This document shows, piece by piece, positions 28,121 to 39,490 of a stretch of DNA of 64,000 bases. Below the pieces are notes generated by a model. It had not been told where the DNA came from, searched no databases, and saw only the letters and a program-made list of their open reading frames with translations. Each line of letters starts with the position of its first letter. The stretch's first letter is position 1. Source of the stretch: Monomorium pharaonis (Eukaryota > Arthropoda > Insecta > Hymenoptera > Formicidae); contig NC_050477.1 of assembly GCF_013373865.1 (NCBI RefSeq), forward strand, positions 9,790,722 through 9,854,721, given 5' to 3'. The position numbers and the translations under genes were made by a program.

Positions 28121-28409
28121 CTAGAAGTCTAATATCGCAGTTCGTAAATGCCGGCATTTCAATGTCGATTGAATGATTTCGGAGTTAATATCTGTAAGGA
28201 AACTTGTTTCGCCGCTGAGTAGAGTTGGACCGGAGTTTCGGTCTGCCAATGCGGCAGGATTACTAATTGCATCTGATGCTTTGACGAGAGAAGATGCCGA
28301 TTCTCGTTTCCGTATTTGTCCATAGCTATAAGACTGAAACAAACTTAGGGCACGAAGCTCAGATGTTGACAAAGTTAGATTATTGACACTCAAGAATATA
28401 CTTTCCAAA
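28121..28409 (-). CDS. Candidate terminal exon, about 95 codons (unproven)
   Basis: On the minus strand a pyrimidine-rich CTCTCTGTATAG acceptor-like sequence ends at 28410. It is followed by about 95 open codons (…NNLTLSTSELRALSLF… …SGETSFLTDINSEIIQ… ending LRTAILDF) and TAG at 28121-28123. AATAAA (minus strand, 28071-28076) lies 45 nt after the stop. The frame has no ATG near its start, so if real it is an internal-to-last exon entered by splicing. The composition (Ser, Leu, Ala, Thr, few Arg) and the mixed codon choice look coding-like in a region of moderate GC. No domain is recognised and no upstream exon was identified. It could be a fragment of a decayed gene or chance. Confidence 0.27.
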
Positions 28410-30418
28410 CTATACAGAGAGTAACTTCAAATTTTCGCAAAAAGAAATCCAACAAATCCATCATTTTGTATAGTAATTTTTATGTTAGAATTACAAATTT
28501 AAATTTCTGTTAGCTTTCTTTGCTATAAAAGATATACGAGAACAAGTAACGACATACTAAAAAAAATAGTATTAGCTACCAAATATCAAGTGAAATGATG
28601 CCAATTAAATATTTGATTAATATAACTAATAATAATCTTATTTTTCTAAATATTTAGTAATTATTACTCAATTTTAATACTTGCAAAAAATTTAAAAAAG
28701 TAAAACTTTATATTGACTAAATATTTAATTGACATTTTTTTCACTCGACATTCGATAGTTATTACGTAATCCTTTTTCAGTATCACGAACGCAGGCAGAC
28801 TATAAAAAAGTATTTTATTAATAACTTATTTCATCTTTCTTACATATATTCTCTTGCGCCATAATGATATCATATCACAAATTAAACTAATGTAATTTCA
28901 CAATTTTAACACATAATCTACTAATGAGAATTAATGAGAATGAGAACTATATATATATTATCAAAATAAAGTTAGTAAAACATAAAAATTATAGAGTGCC
29001 TACAGTACCAATAATTATTTATCTAATTCGACCTAAAAAATAAAGATGATATTTTAATCATATACACACGCGCGCGCGCGTTTTTTATATGCGTACATAT
29101 ATCGAATAGCAAATTGTGTATCGATAACTTCAGCGATAGTTTTACAGTTTAAAATAAATTACACATCTGGTTGTAATAGCGCGCTTGTCCCTTCGATCGC
29201 GGAAATTTATAATCGTGCTTGAAGTAAACCTGTAAGTTTACAGCGCGCTTTATTACCGGACTCGTTAAACCTTCATCTTTGTAGACACAACGCTAATGCG
29301 TTACGGATTTTAGGTGATCATGCATTCCGCTTTTGACTAATGTGTTGTGCAAATAGAAGTCATGCAAAAGCTTTTGTCTCTATTTATTCCAGAAACATTA
29401 ATTATAATAATAAAGAATAAATAATTATATTCGGAATATATTACATGTTCGCGTAACTTGAAACGTAAATTTTAAAAAGTAGGAAAAAATAAAGAATTAA
29501 TTTATATATAATATTATTATAATATCTTGTACTTGCATTAATATAATAAATAAAAACTTCCTATTAAAATATATAAATATAAATTTTACGAAATCTTGAT
29601 AATTATACGGACATGCTACAATTCTCGATTGTCTAATACAGGAATACAATATTATATTAATTTCTTCACAAAAATCTTTAATCTTCCGTCTACAATCTTA
29701 AATCTTTTCTATTCAATCAAAACTTTTTTTTATTATTCTAGTCTTTAAAAAATTCCTAGAAAAATTCAGGATTATTTTTCAACATTTCTATTACATTAGC
29801 AACTTCTATTACAAAGCAACTTTTTAACTCAAGTGTTAAAACCCTTATTTAATAAAAAATTTAGAAATCTAATAGAAATTTTACAGTAAAATTTTACTTG
29901 TGTCAAAAAAGACTCAGATTACACAGACGGTTAATATGAGAAATCTCGTATTTAAAAATTCCTATATTTTTTAATTATTATTACAGCACATATACACAGA
30001 ATTTATACAGAAGCAAATACAAATTGGGTCGATGTGGATTATACGAAGTGTAAAACGCGTACCTTCATTGAAAAATTTCGCTAAAAAATTAACTTTTTCA
30101 CTCGCAACTTGATCGTGCATTACACGGCGCCTCTACTATGTAATAAAACAGAATTGATTGTGATTTGACAAACGAATTTTATATTTCAGTCAACAAACGC
30201 ACATTGCTACGCACAATCATCCGGTTTCACGAATGGATGCAATTTAATCTCGATTATTATATCCGTGAGCCGATCTCCGTCTTGCTTTTCACGTATCGCA
30301 ATTAGTGACTTATAAACATAATATCGATTTGCTGAAATATATTTCCTTGAACTTTCACTGATAAAGTCAATGGCGGATGATTGCACGCGGCGCGTGGACG
30401 TACTTGATTTTATAATAA
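28410..30418. other. Non-coding, strongly AT-rich
   Basis: Stops are frequent in all frames. Only the short AC/GC run at 29064 stands out. It separates the candidate exon at 28121-28409 from the composite foldback element. Confidence 0.6.
29064..29080. repeat. (AC)n(GC)n run
   Basis: ACACACGCGCGCGCGCG, alternating purine-pyrimidine. Confidence 0.85.
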
Positions 30419-30609
30419 CCCATATAGGGTTGCCGGATGTAACAATGAAACCAAGATTTAGCCAACACTAGGGCAGCCAATTGTCGGCCAAGGTTCTGTC
30501 AGTCAGTGCTGGGCCATCACTGGCAAAAGACTGGCTGTCTACTTACAACAAAAACCAGTACTTGGCCGATGGTTAACACCCATACATTGCTCGACATTCT
30601 GGCACACAG

Positions 30610-30907
30610 TACTGGGTCAATACTGGCAAGTGACTGGCTGCCTATCTAACATAACCTAAATAAAATAATCCGGCGTTACGACGAAGACCAATGCTTGGCC
30701 AATGCTACGGTAATCGATTGTTTGCCAAGATTCTGTCAGCCAATGCTGGGCCAATACTGGCAAGTGACTGGCTGTCTATCTAACATAACCTTAATAAAAT
30801 AATCCGGCGTTACAACGAAGACCAATGCTTGGCCAATGCTACGGCAATCGATTCTTTGCCAAGATTCTGTCAGCCAATGCTGGGCCAATACTGGCAAGTG
30901 ACTGGCT
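30610..30907. repeat. 134-bp tandem repeat, 2.2 copies
   Basis: Units start at 30610, 30744 and 30878 (spacing exactly 134 bp twice). Each has NACTGGGYCAATACTGGCAA-like sequence, then a segment with AATAAAATAATCCGGCGTTA, then TTGGCCAATGCTACGG and GCCAAGATTCTGTCAGCCAA. The copies differ at only a few positions, so the amplification is recent or homogenised. A more diverged half-unit lies at about 30490-30545. The repeat is the left arm of the foldback element. Confidence 0.85.
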
Positions 30908-30911
30908 AAGT

Positions 30912-31628
30912 CACTACCGGTTGCCAGATTTTCAATACCGGCGCACTAATATACAGTCAAATATGCTTTGACGTTAGCAGACGAGTCCGCGGCGAGCTTC
31001 ACGGCGATAATGTGACAGTTCGGGATTAATGATGTGACATGCGCGAGGTTAATGGCGAGCAAGTTTTTATTTAGTTTCTGTACGCATATTACATTTCGGA
31101 AGGAGAGATTATAGTATAACGTACTATCCATTGTACAATCAGATAAGTATATAAAATTTTCCATTTTTTTAATGGAAATAATTATTTTATGATAAGTCAA
31201 TATACTTTGTGCCATGTTTTATTTTTAGTTATATATTAAAAGAAAGAGAGGAAGAAACACTGTATTTGAAGATAAAGTAGAATAGAAGAAGAATAGATAA
31301 AAGAAAGAAAGAGTCGATAAGAAGAGAGAGAGAAAAAAAAATTTTAATAGTTAAGAAAAATTAAGAAAGAAAAGTAAGAAGAATAAAATAAAGTAAGTCT
31401 ATATACATATGTACACATATAAGTAAATTATAATTAATGTATGTTGAAAAGAGTGTTATTGTCAAATTGAAAGAAAGGGAAAGAAAGAGAGAGAGAGAGA
31501 AAGAAAGAAAAAAAAACATTGTGTAAAATAATATTTATATACATAAATAATATTTATAATATTAATATTTATAATATTTGACATTGTTAACATTTTAATA
31601 CTAGCTTATAGACATTAATTTGATGAAT

Positions 31629-31677
<49 letters not shown>

Positions 31678-31867
31678 ACAGATTATTAATACAATAAAAT
31701 GTCATATCCATAAAAATACATGTATTCAATTATTCATCAAATTAATGTCTATAAACTAGCATAAGTTGCCGACATCCAGATCAGTTGTAATCCGATGCTG
31801 CGACCAGTACTAAACCGTTAGTGCTACCAGTAGTGCGCCGGTATTGAAAATCTGGCAACCGGTAGTG
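30912..31867. repeat. 37-nt perfect inverted repeat, 882-bp loop
   Basis: The sequence beginning CACTACCGGTTGCCAGATTT at 30912 is repeated exactly in reverse complement at 31831-31867. It is the best-conserved inverted pair inside the composite element and may mark the inner boundary of its foldback arms. Confidence 0.85.
31598..31762. repeat. 41-bp inverted repeat around (AT)20
   Basis: The left arm 31598-31638 (ATACTAGCTTATAGACATTA…) and right arm 31722-31762 are reverse complements with only two mismatches in 41. Between them lie (AT)20 at 31635-31674 and a short spacer. It sits off-centre inside the 1.67-kb foldback element, so it is probably a separate small palindromic insertion or MITE. 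The structure could extrude as a cruciform or be transcribed into a hairpin. Confidence 0.8.
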
Positions 31868-32085
31868 GCTCAGTACAGGGCCGATCGTAATGCTTGTATT
31901 GGGGCAGTACTGGCTACGACGGTTGAACCAGTACTGTCTGTCAATAGTCGACCCAAGTTATCATCCAACATTGCGCCAGTACTGCGCCAATAGTGTTTTC
32001 AGTACCGCACCAGTACCCGAACTCCGACGGCCAGTATTCACTACTGTTGGCGCAGTACTGAGCCGATTGTAAAACCCTACATGGG

Positions 32086-33932
32086 AATCATCGAGCAAAA
32101 CTTCTGAGATAAGATTATTTCGTATGCTTACACGTGCAGAACTTATCGCAAAATCAGCATGTAGTAAAAATTGCTAACGCCCGCATTATTGGAATATGTG
32201 CCACCATCTGGTTGCAATAAAATCCGCCTTTTATATGACTGTACGTACAATAAAATCAATCTTTAACAATGTAGTTGCAATGAAACATTCTAGTTGAACG
32301 TACGCATTGAAGAATTCAACAAACAATAGTCTATAAATTCTCTAAAAAAATTAGAACCAAATTAAATTTGTTTTGTCTTTTTTAACATTTATATTTATAT
32401 TTATTTTTTATTAATATCTCAAGTATAAAAGAAACGTTAATACAACATCCATTTATAATGTAATAAAAAAGCTTTCACAATTCAAAAATATAACGTTACA
32501 TGTTAAAAATCTCTTTAATTTCTTAATATTTTAATATTTTTAAATATCATATTTTAATTTTAAATCCAATAAATGCACGGTGTTAATGTACTAGAAAAGA
32601 GAACAACTCTGAGAAAATATTACTAAAAATATATTAATATTTGATATAGAAATATTTGATCTGATATTTCAACATTTTATCGATACGTTTTTATATTAGC
32701 ACAATATGTTGTACAAAAAATATAAAATTTCCGGATATTATTATAAAAAATAAAACAACAATTATCTGTACCTGAGCTGTTACATAAAGGATTATCAAAG
32801 TTAGTAATCTTGTGAAAAAGTAGAAGGTTAAGAGTAAAGTTAACTTTTAAGAAATTAATTTCTTTGTAAGAAAGGATAAAAAATAAAATAAAAAAAAATG
32901 CACATAGTAAAATTTATTTTATTGTTAATAGAACGTCAAAATTGAACATTTTTACTCATATTTTTTATTTTCTATTCATCATTAATTAAATACCAAAATT
33001 GAATTGTTTCGAGCAGATTCGCGAGAATAATATATTTACATTTTGCAGCACAAGTAAAATATCAAAGTCACAAATATTTTTATTACATTTCACGATAACA
33101 TCGATCCTGTCTCTCTATGATACATCTATATATCTACAGTATCTAAAATATATCAAATAATATATTCTTATCAAACACAGCGAAACTCATGTTGAAATTG
33201 TATACGCGCAATCTTTTCTATAAATATTAAATTAAATTAATTTAAACAATGAAAATTCTTCTAAAGATAACATTATCTGACCATGTGGCAAGATACTTTA
33301 CCAAATGCAAATAAATAAAAATAGTTCTTCTCACGCGGCTCTATCTGATTTCCTATCTTTCTTCAGAAAAAAACTTCAGATTAAAACGAATAAAACACCA
33401 ATGCGCTAAGTAGTAGTGAGATCAGTCACTCGCGTGAAAGTAATGCACGCAAGTCAACCAGATCACCGAGTTTGATGGCAGGATTGCATAGTCGAGCTCG
33501 AAAGAGAAATAGAAAGAAAGAGGCGATAGCAAAAGTGTAGCCATTGCAATTACCAGTTTTACGCGCGAGTATGTGCTTAATGAGCCATAAGACGGATGAA
33601 TATGAGCAACGCGAGCTTTTCTCGGAGGTCAGAACTTCATACGGTGCCTAAACAACTCCGAATGTACTAGAATAAATTTTTCTTAGCGGCTCATAAAAAT
33701 AATAGTTATATTTTTCACGAAAAACTTAATTAACAATCTTTTAAATACATGGAACATTCCAAAATCACTAACATATATATCATATAACATATAATTATAG
33801 ATAATAATTAATATAAACAGAGCAGAATGTGAATTTTGCTATAATAAAAATTTTTTGAAAGATTATCATCTGTCACAAGTTTTTAGCATTTATTTTCATA
33901 CATTACAATCTTAAAGTGTTATCGATTTTATC
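32086..33932. other. Non-coding, strongly AT-rich
   Basis: DNA between the two large foldback elements. Nothing beyond AT-rich low complexity was seen, apart from a slightly GC-richer patch at 33330-33660. Confidence 0.6.
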
Positions 33933-34789
33933 AAAGAGTGACCGAAAAAATAGGCCTCTTTTTTCGCCTTTGAATTTAGACTTCTACTTGATTCTAAATA
34001 ATAGTCTATAATGGGTCATGAATCCTCAGAAAGTTTTAGATTGAGTCGGCTTTTTATTTTCAGATATGGAGGGTCAAAGTTGTTGATTTCACTGCGCTGA
34101 TAGTGCGCTCCTCAAACACGATCCTAGAATGACGCTACACAGAAAAAAAATGTAATACAGCCAATAACATATGTGATTGCGGGCTGCCAACTACATAAAA
34201 TACTCAATACAATAATATTTGCTATTAATGCAAGTACAATGTTGATACTGCAATAGCATATATTATTGTATTGAGTATATTTTTAATTGGCAGCCCGCAA
34301 TAACATATCTTATTGAATATATTGCATTTTTTTTTCAGTGTACGCATGATGATTTTCTTTTTGTTATCCGGGCAAAACAAGAATTAGTGGCTTTCTACTC
34401 TGTTAATTAAAGTTACTTTTTATTTTCAAGGTAAGAATAAATTCTCATTAAAAAAACCATATTATAAGTAAAAAAGTCCTGTACTACTTTTCTCTCCGAC
34501 AAACGATTATCGAAATATTGTCATTTATATGTTGTAAAAATGACCAAGTTTTTCTTGAATATCTCAAAAAGTATTAGTAAAATAAAAAAATAGTTCAAAC
34601 AAAAGTTGTTCCAATTAATTATTATAGTAAAAAAAAGAATGCAATTATCTTGAAAATAAAAAGCCGGCTCAACCTAAAACTTTCTGAGGATTCATGACTC
34701 ATTATAGACCATCATTTAGTACCAAGTAGAAGTCTAAATTCAAGTGCAAAAAAGGGACAATTTTTTGTCTGTTTTTGCGGTCACTCTTT
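33933..34789. mobile_element. Foldback element with ~130-bp arms, interrupted by a MITE
   Basis: The left arm, about 33933-34062 (starting AAAGAGTGACCG, passing CTTCTACTTG and AATCCTCAGAAAGTTTTAG), is matched in reverse complement by 34651-34789 with scattered mismatches and one small insertion. The loop contains a complete younger MITE (34138-34340) and AT-rich DNA without an open frame. It is a non-autonomous inverted-repeat DNA element, older than the MITE inside it. No target-site duplication was resolved. Confidence 0.7.
34138..34340. mobile_element. TA-flanked MITE, copy 1 (203 bp)
   Basis: It is bounded by TA at 34136-34137 and 34341-34342. The ends read CACAGAAAAA… and …TTTTTCAGTG. 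The terminal inverted repeats run about 80 bp and include GCGGGCTGCCAA and ACTCAATACAATAATAT, so the element is almost wholly palindromic. TA duplication with CACWG ends fits a Tc1/mariner-type non-autonomous element; the superfamily is inference. A second copy lies at 57922-58091. This copy is inserted in the 33933-34789 foldback. Confidence 0.8.
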
Positions 34790-34859
34790 TTATTATTTAT
34801 TTTTAAATAAAAATTGATTCTCAATCGTATGACAGAAAAAAATTGTAAATTATATAATA

Positions 34860-35087
34860 CAATAAAAAAAAGTTATTAATTCAACTAAAGTTTTCGACTA
34901 AACTTTATTCAATTTCTTCAGTATACACGTATCATTATATAGTTAAATATATAAATTAAATTGCAATTAAGTATATAAAAACTTGAAGCGTTTTATGCAT
35001 TTAAATTAAATGTACAAATATTTGAACTAAAGCAATTTTATCAAATTGAAAAATTTAGTGAAATTAATAATCGTGTCTTCCTCAATG
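34860..35087. mobile_element. Decayed relative of the 49329 MITE
   Basis: It lies between TA dinucleotides and carries GTTATTAATTCAACTAAA near the left end and AAATTTAGTGAAATTAATAA near the right. These match each other in reverse complement and match the arms of the 49329 element. There are many mismatches and an expanded centre. It sits about 70 bp from the end of the 33933-34789 foldback. Confidence 0.45.
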
Positions 35088-35089
35088 TA

Positions 35090-36170
35090 ACTGTTTGCTA
35101 TTTCAATCTTTTCTGATTAAAGTTGTACGATGGCTATCTAATTATAACACGTCAATAATTTCAGAGCGTACCGTACGAACGATAATAGAACCGCGAGACG
35201 CTAATTTAATTTCTCGAAGATTGATCGCGCGTCACAGAAGCATGCAGATTTTCCTTCCTCTCGACCCAAACGATATCTCAACGCGATACATTCGCGCACA
35301 TGCGATCGGGCTATCGCTCTCTGTACGCTGTCTTCTAACCCCGATAGGTATTTCGAACGTACAAGATTGAAACAATTGCAGTTCGCAAACGCGGCGCAGC
35401 GGTCCGAGGTAACGAGAACTCCAATTTCGTGAGTGCAGCCCGGTTCTTCCTTTATTCGGGCTATCCGCGATCTGAATTATTTATTTGGCAGCCACCTTTT
35501 TATCCGATTCCCTCGCAAACGAACGGAAGTTTTCCCCGCACAAAGATCGATTCTATGCAAGGAAAATGAAACGAAAAATCCCGCTCTCGCGCTTAAGATG
35601 CATAGAATTCTCCCTTTTTCGCGCGGCAGGGAGTCAGGCGCGTACACACTTCCGCAAGAATAAACTTCGGCAGGACGAGAAAGCTTCTCCACGCTTCTGT
35701 GACGTTCCCGGAATGAAAGAGCAAGGGATTTCTCACCGGATTTGTGTGTCGCCGGAAAGGCGCGCTGCTCTCCGAGAGCGAGCGCCGAAATGCGTGCGTC
35801 GGTCGCCGCGAGAGAAGGTGAAAGTAATTTTCAGAGAGCCACATTACGCATTCGCTTTCGAATCGAACGAACGCGCCGCGGCCGATTCCCTCTCGATCCT
35901 GACCGGCTTGACCGGAAAAATGTATAACCGCCGTGGGATTGTGGGTCACGGCAAGACGCAGGCTATTTAAATCGCAAGAGAGATAATATACTTCGCGATT
36001 TGCAATTGCGAAACGGAAACGGTTCAGCTCGATGCACGATATCGGAGTGCCGCGAATGCCAACTATATCCGAATGAATTTATGTTCGCGATAATTTTAAC
36101 AGATTTTAAACTCGGAGAGTTATATCGCGATAAAATTGCGGGCAGGTAATCATTAAATATACAACAATGT
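35090..36170. other. CpG-rich island without a supported gene
   Basis: About 1 kb of clearly higher GC and CpG inside AT-rich DNA. Overlapping open frames occur on both strands (up to 161 codons plus at 35485-35970, 118 codons minus at 35593-35949). Both translations are rich in Arg and Ser and have no domain or splice context, as expected for chance frames in GC-rich DNA. An intronic regulatory element or alternative promoter is possible. Confidence 0.4.
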
Positions 36171-38095
36171 GGAGATATTATACAGAGGGGGCTCTAGCAC
36201 TCTTCCCTTTGCCATAACATTTTATTAACTGCATATGTTGACGTTTTCAATTAAATGAAAAACATCGTCATTGTTATCGCTACTAATTATTACAAACAAA
36301 TAACGAGCGAGGCAAATAGCAAGTTGATACAATTATGTATTTTTCGATTATCCTGGATTATAAACAGAATTGCATTAACTTGCTATTCTCATTATCTCGC
36401 AAGCAACATTGTTTAATAATTGAAATATCGGCAAATGTTGTTAATGCAAAATATATCGGTGCTGAGGCATTAAAAGCACCGATAATCAACAAAGTTTCGG
36501 TATCACGAAGTATATGACACAATTTTGATGGAAATTAATGACGAATTTCTGCCAATAAGGCCATTATTTTTAAAACATTTGCACATTGGCCGCGAATGCG
36601 CGCATATAACGTAAATACAGCGTATACTTGCAATAACGTTAAAGAAAACGTTTCGTAGAGTGGTGATTACGCGACGGTGGACAAGCATAATAATTATGCT
36701 AACTGCTCTTAAATACCAGGCATAATTAAAAGGTACTCGCGGTCAAAGACGCGGGCACTTGTCGTTCGGCGTGGCTTGAATTTCAGATAAGCCCCGTAAT
36801 ACGCCGGAAATAGAGAAAAGATCGCGTACATTTTAACTTGGACTTTCCCTCCCACTTCTCGTCATGGTCTGTGATTAAACGCTTGACCGAAATTTCGCTC
36901 TTTCCTTCCGGAGTGTATCGCTCGCGCTGCCGAGAATCGGGAAGCAGGAGGATAGCACCAAGAGAGGGGGGAGACATGCATGAAGCGCTGCGGCAATACG
37001 TACATTATAATCTCACCCATTAATTTTCACTAAAATTGATACATGTGGTCGGCATGGCACGGATACTCTTTAATGCGTCCGCGATGAAAAACATATATTA
37101 AATCCGCACACATGATTTTTCGTGATGATGACACACCGCCGTGTTAATTCCAGTATCGCGCGCCGATAATGCATGCAATAACGCGGAGAAAACGCATATG
37201 AGATAGTAGAGAAATTGCATCGCGTCTCCCCCCATCCCTCCTTCTCTCTCATACTATCCTTCCCCTACTCCCCCCCCCCCTGCCCGACCATAATCCACGG
37301 CATTTATCTCGGTACGCGCAACGTGTGTTGCGCGCCGGAATAATGGAGAGTAATACTAGTTTAATAAATAAGCCGGCTTTAATGTACGCTCGCGAAATAC
37401 ACGACTAAGTACGTGGAGGGCTTCGCACGCGTAAATGCAGCGGCGGATGTAATCCAGTTATTTCGTAACGCCCCGCGCCGCGGGTCGACCCTTTCGAAAA
37501 TTGTTCCCCGACGAGTAAGCGGATCTGCCGCGAATGACATGTTACGAATAGGCATGTTTTAATCGAGTATCGACATATTCGTTTTAAAAAAATTACTTCT
37601 GGACAAGAAAAATCAAACCGTACGTCAAAAAAAAAATTCAAAAAAATTTCTATGTATATATACATGTACAAATACAATATTAAAGTGCGTAACATCTTTT
37701 TACTTCACAATCAATTTTTGCGAAATGTAATTTTTATATCGCACAACTTGATTTTCTTCGTTTAAAAGTAATTTCTTTAACGGATATGTCGATATTCGCA
37801 ACATGTCATTCACAATATATGTAACATATGTTCGGAATATACATAATTGTAGAATATATAATTGTTACATTATAACACAGACATTATCTATTTAATAAAA
37901 TAACCATATTAAACTTAAAATTATTGTTGATATAGATTACCAATACCGATAACTATAATTAATTAATTTTCCCTTTATATATATAGATGTAAATATATTT
38001 ATATCGCAACATACAATATTAATAATATTGTATATTAATATTAAACCACATGATAATAATATTCGATACATTAAAAATAAATATTTATACTATTC

Positions 38096-38118
38096 GTATG
38101 TATGTATGTATGTATGTG
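38096..38118. repeat. (GTAT)n tetranucleotide repeat
   Basis: Five GTAT units. Confidence 0.9.
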
Positions 38119-38437
38119 CATATTACATGGAAAAAAATGTAAAGTCAAATAACTTTGCTCCCAACATTTGCCATGTCAGATAAGTGCCATTCCTCGTGCG
38201 ATACCGGTTATCCTTGAGACACAGGAAGGACCTCGTAACGGAAAAGAAGTAATGTTACAGCTCGACCATAAACTTTGTAATCGGCGTGAGTCGACTCCTT
38301 CGAGTATCTTCCGGTAGAGTAGATCAACGAGTAACTCTCCCAAATACCATATATATCGCGTGACTGTCCAACAAGTATCGTAAACGTAAATTCGAGATCG
38401 GTAAAAAAAAACGTCATCTGGAAGTAACGTAAGGCGG

Positions 38438-38454
38438 TCTCTCTCTCTCTCTCT
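38438..38454. repeat. (CT)n microsatellite
   Basis: Short CT run, followed by an interrupted pyrimidine tract. Confidence 0.85.
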
Positions 38455-39470
38455 CGCTCTTTTTCTCTCTATCTGGTTGTACATCTACCTGGTACGCAGT
38501 ACATTCGCAGGATAATGAAATGCCTGCAGAGACGGCGGCTTTCGAAATTATTACGTGATAGCGGTTGCCTCTAGCGCGGCAATCGGACGGTAAAATGTTG
38601 CAGGATATCGTGACATTTTGTCGTTTGAAAATATTTCCAAAGAATCTGGCATCACGAACGAACGAACGAATTCATTTGAAAGTTCCGATACTTTCACTCA
38701 TTCGGTGCCGGATCCACTTTTTCATTAATGAAGACAAGGAACCCAATAGCGAAAGTAACGAAATTAATATTTCTACTTTATTAAATTTCTGCATTAATTA
38801 TTTAATTAACAATCTTCATATTCCTATGTAATCTTCCTATTAATTCATTAATTAAATTAATATACATTAATTCACAGTATCTTATTAATTTCTTGTAAAA
38901 AATTGCAAAGATATATTTTTTTGTTGAAGAAACACAAGTTGAGGAATCGGGATTCTCTCATTGAAAATAAAGGGGTTATGCGTACACGAATCGCGTGCAA
39001 GATTGTAGAACGCGATCTGTGCACGTAGCAGTGGTGTGGCGACATCATCCACGGTAAATGAACACGGTAACTGTTCGACACGGTCGAGAAAAGGACCACG
39101 GACACGTCCAGTCTCTCCACGCCGTTGTACATAACGCGTAATATTTTCCGAAGTTGCTTGGATTCGCACACGCCGGATTGTTCATTATCGTTTAATAGTA
39201 CACGCGGATGTCCCTAGTGCAGTGGGACAAACATCTGGTTACGACAATGCCAGGAATCGCGTCGGAAAAAAACTGACCAGACGAAATGCCAAGAACGAAG
39301 AGAGAGAAAGAGAGAAGTATGTATGTGAACAAGCAAAAGAAACGAGAGACACGTGCGAGAGCAGGCGAACGTGTGGAAAGAAAAGAGGCGGAGAAGAATC
39401 AGTGAACGAACGAGTATATATAAGTGGAAAGATAAATGTGTATATGTATACACGCGCGTGAAGGAGCAAC

Positions 39471-39490
39471 TAAAAAAAAAAAAAAAAAAA
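39471..39490. repeat. Poly(A) run
   Basis: About 20 A between a GC-richer purine-rich region and a GAGAGACGCGAG segment. No retroposed body recognised. Confidence 0.85.

Larger units (their letters stand above)
30419..32085. mobile_element. Composite foldback transposon, non-autonomous, 1.67 kb
   Basis: The ends are inverted copies of CCCATRTAGGGTT: CCCATATAGGGTT at 30419, and its complement with one change ending at 32085. The left arm is packed with variants of GGGCCAATACTGGC, including a 134-bp tandem repeat. The right arm carries four exact CAGTACTG palindromes (31905, 31929, 31977, 32053). A 37-nt sequence at 30912-30948 returns as an exact reverse complement at 31831-31867. No transposase frame is present, so it would need a transposase in trans. 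Dense subterminal repeats and long inverted arms fit a foldback-type DNA transposon; I cannot assign a superfamily and saw no clear target-site duplication. The interior (30949-31597) is AT-rich and probably captured or later inserted DNA. Confidence 0.7.

Noticed and set aside
30419..30907. Direct repeats resembling a CRISPR array
   Set aside because: Units are 134 bp, contiguous and without unique spacers, in eukaryotic DNA inside a foldback transposon.
31890..32072. 60-codon frame inside the composite foldback element
   Set aside because: It is a translation of the CAGTACTG-rich arm repeats, not a transposase.
35485..35970. 161-codon plus frame and 118-codon minus frame over the same DNA
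   Set aside because: Overlapping frames on both strands in a CpG-rich island are expected by chance; neither shows a domain, signal peptide or splice context.
39471..39490. Poly(A) run as the tail of a processed gene or SINE (also 21514-21532)
   Set aside because: No recognisable retroposed body, RNA-polymerase-III boxes or flanking target duplication could be identified.
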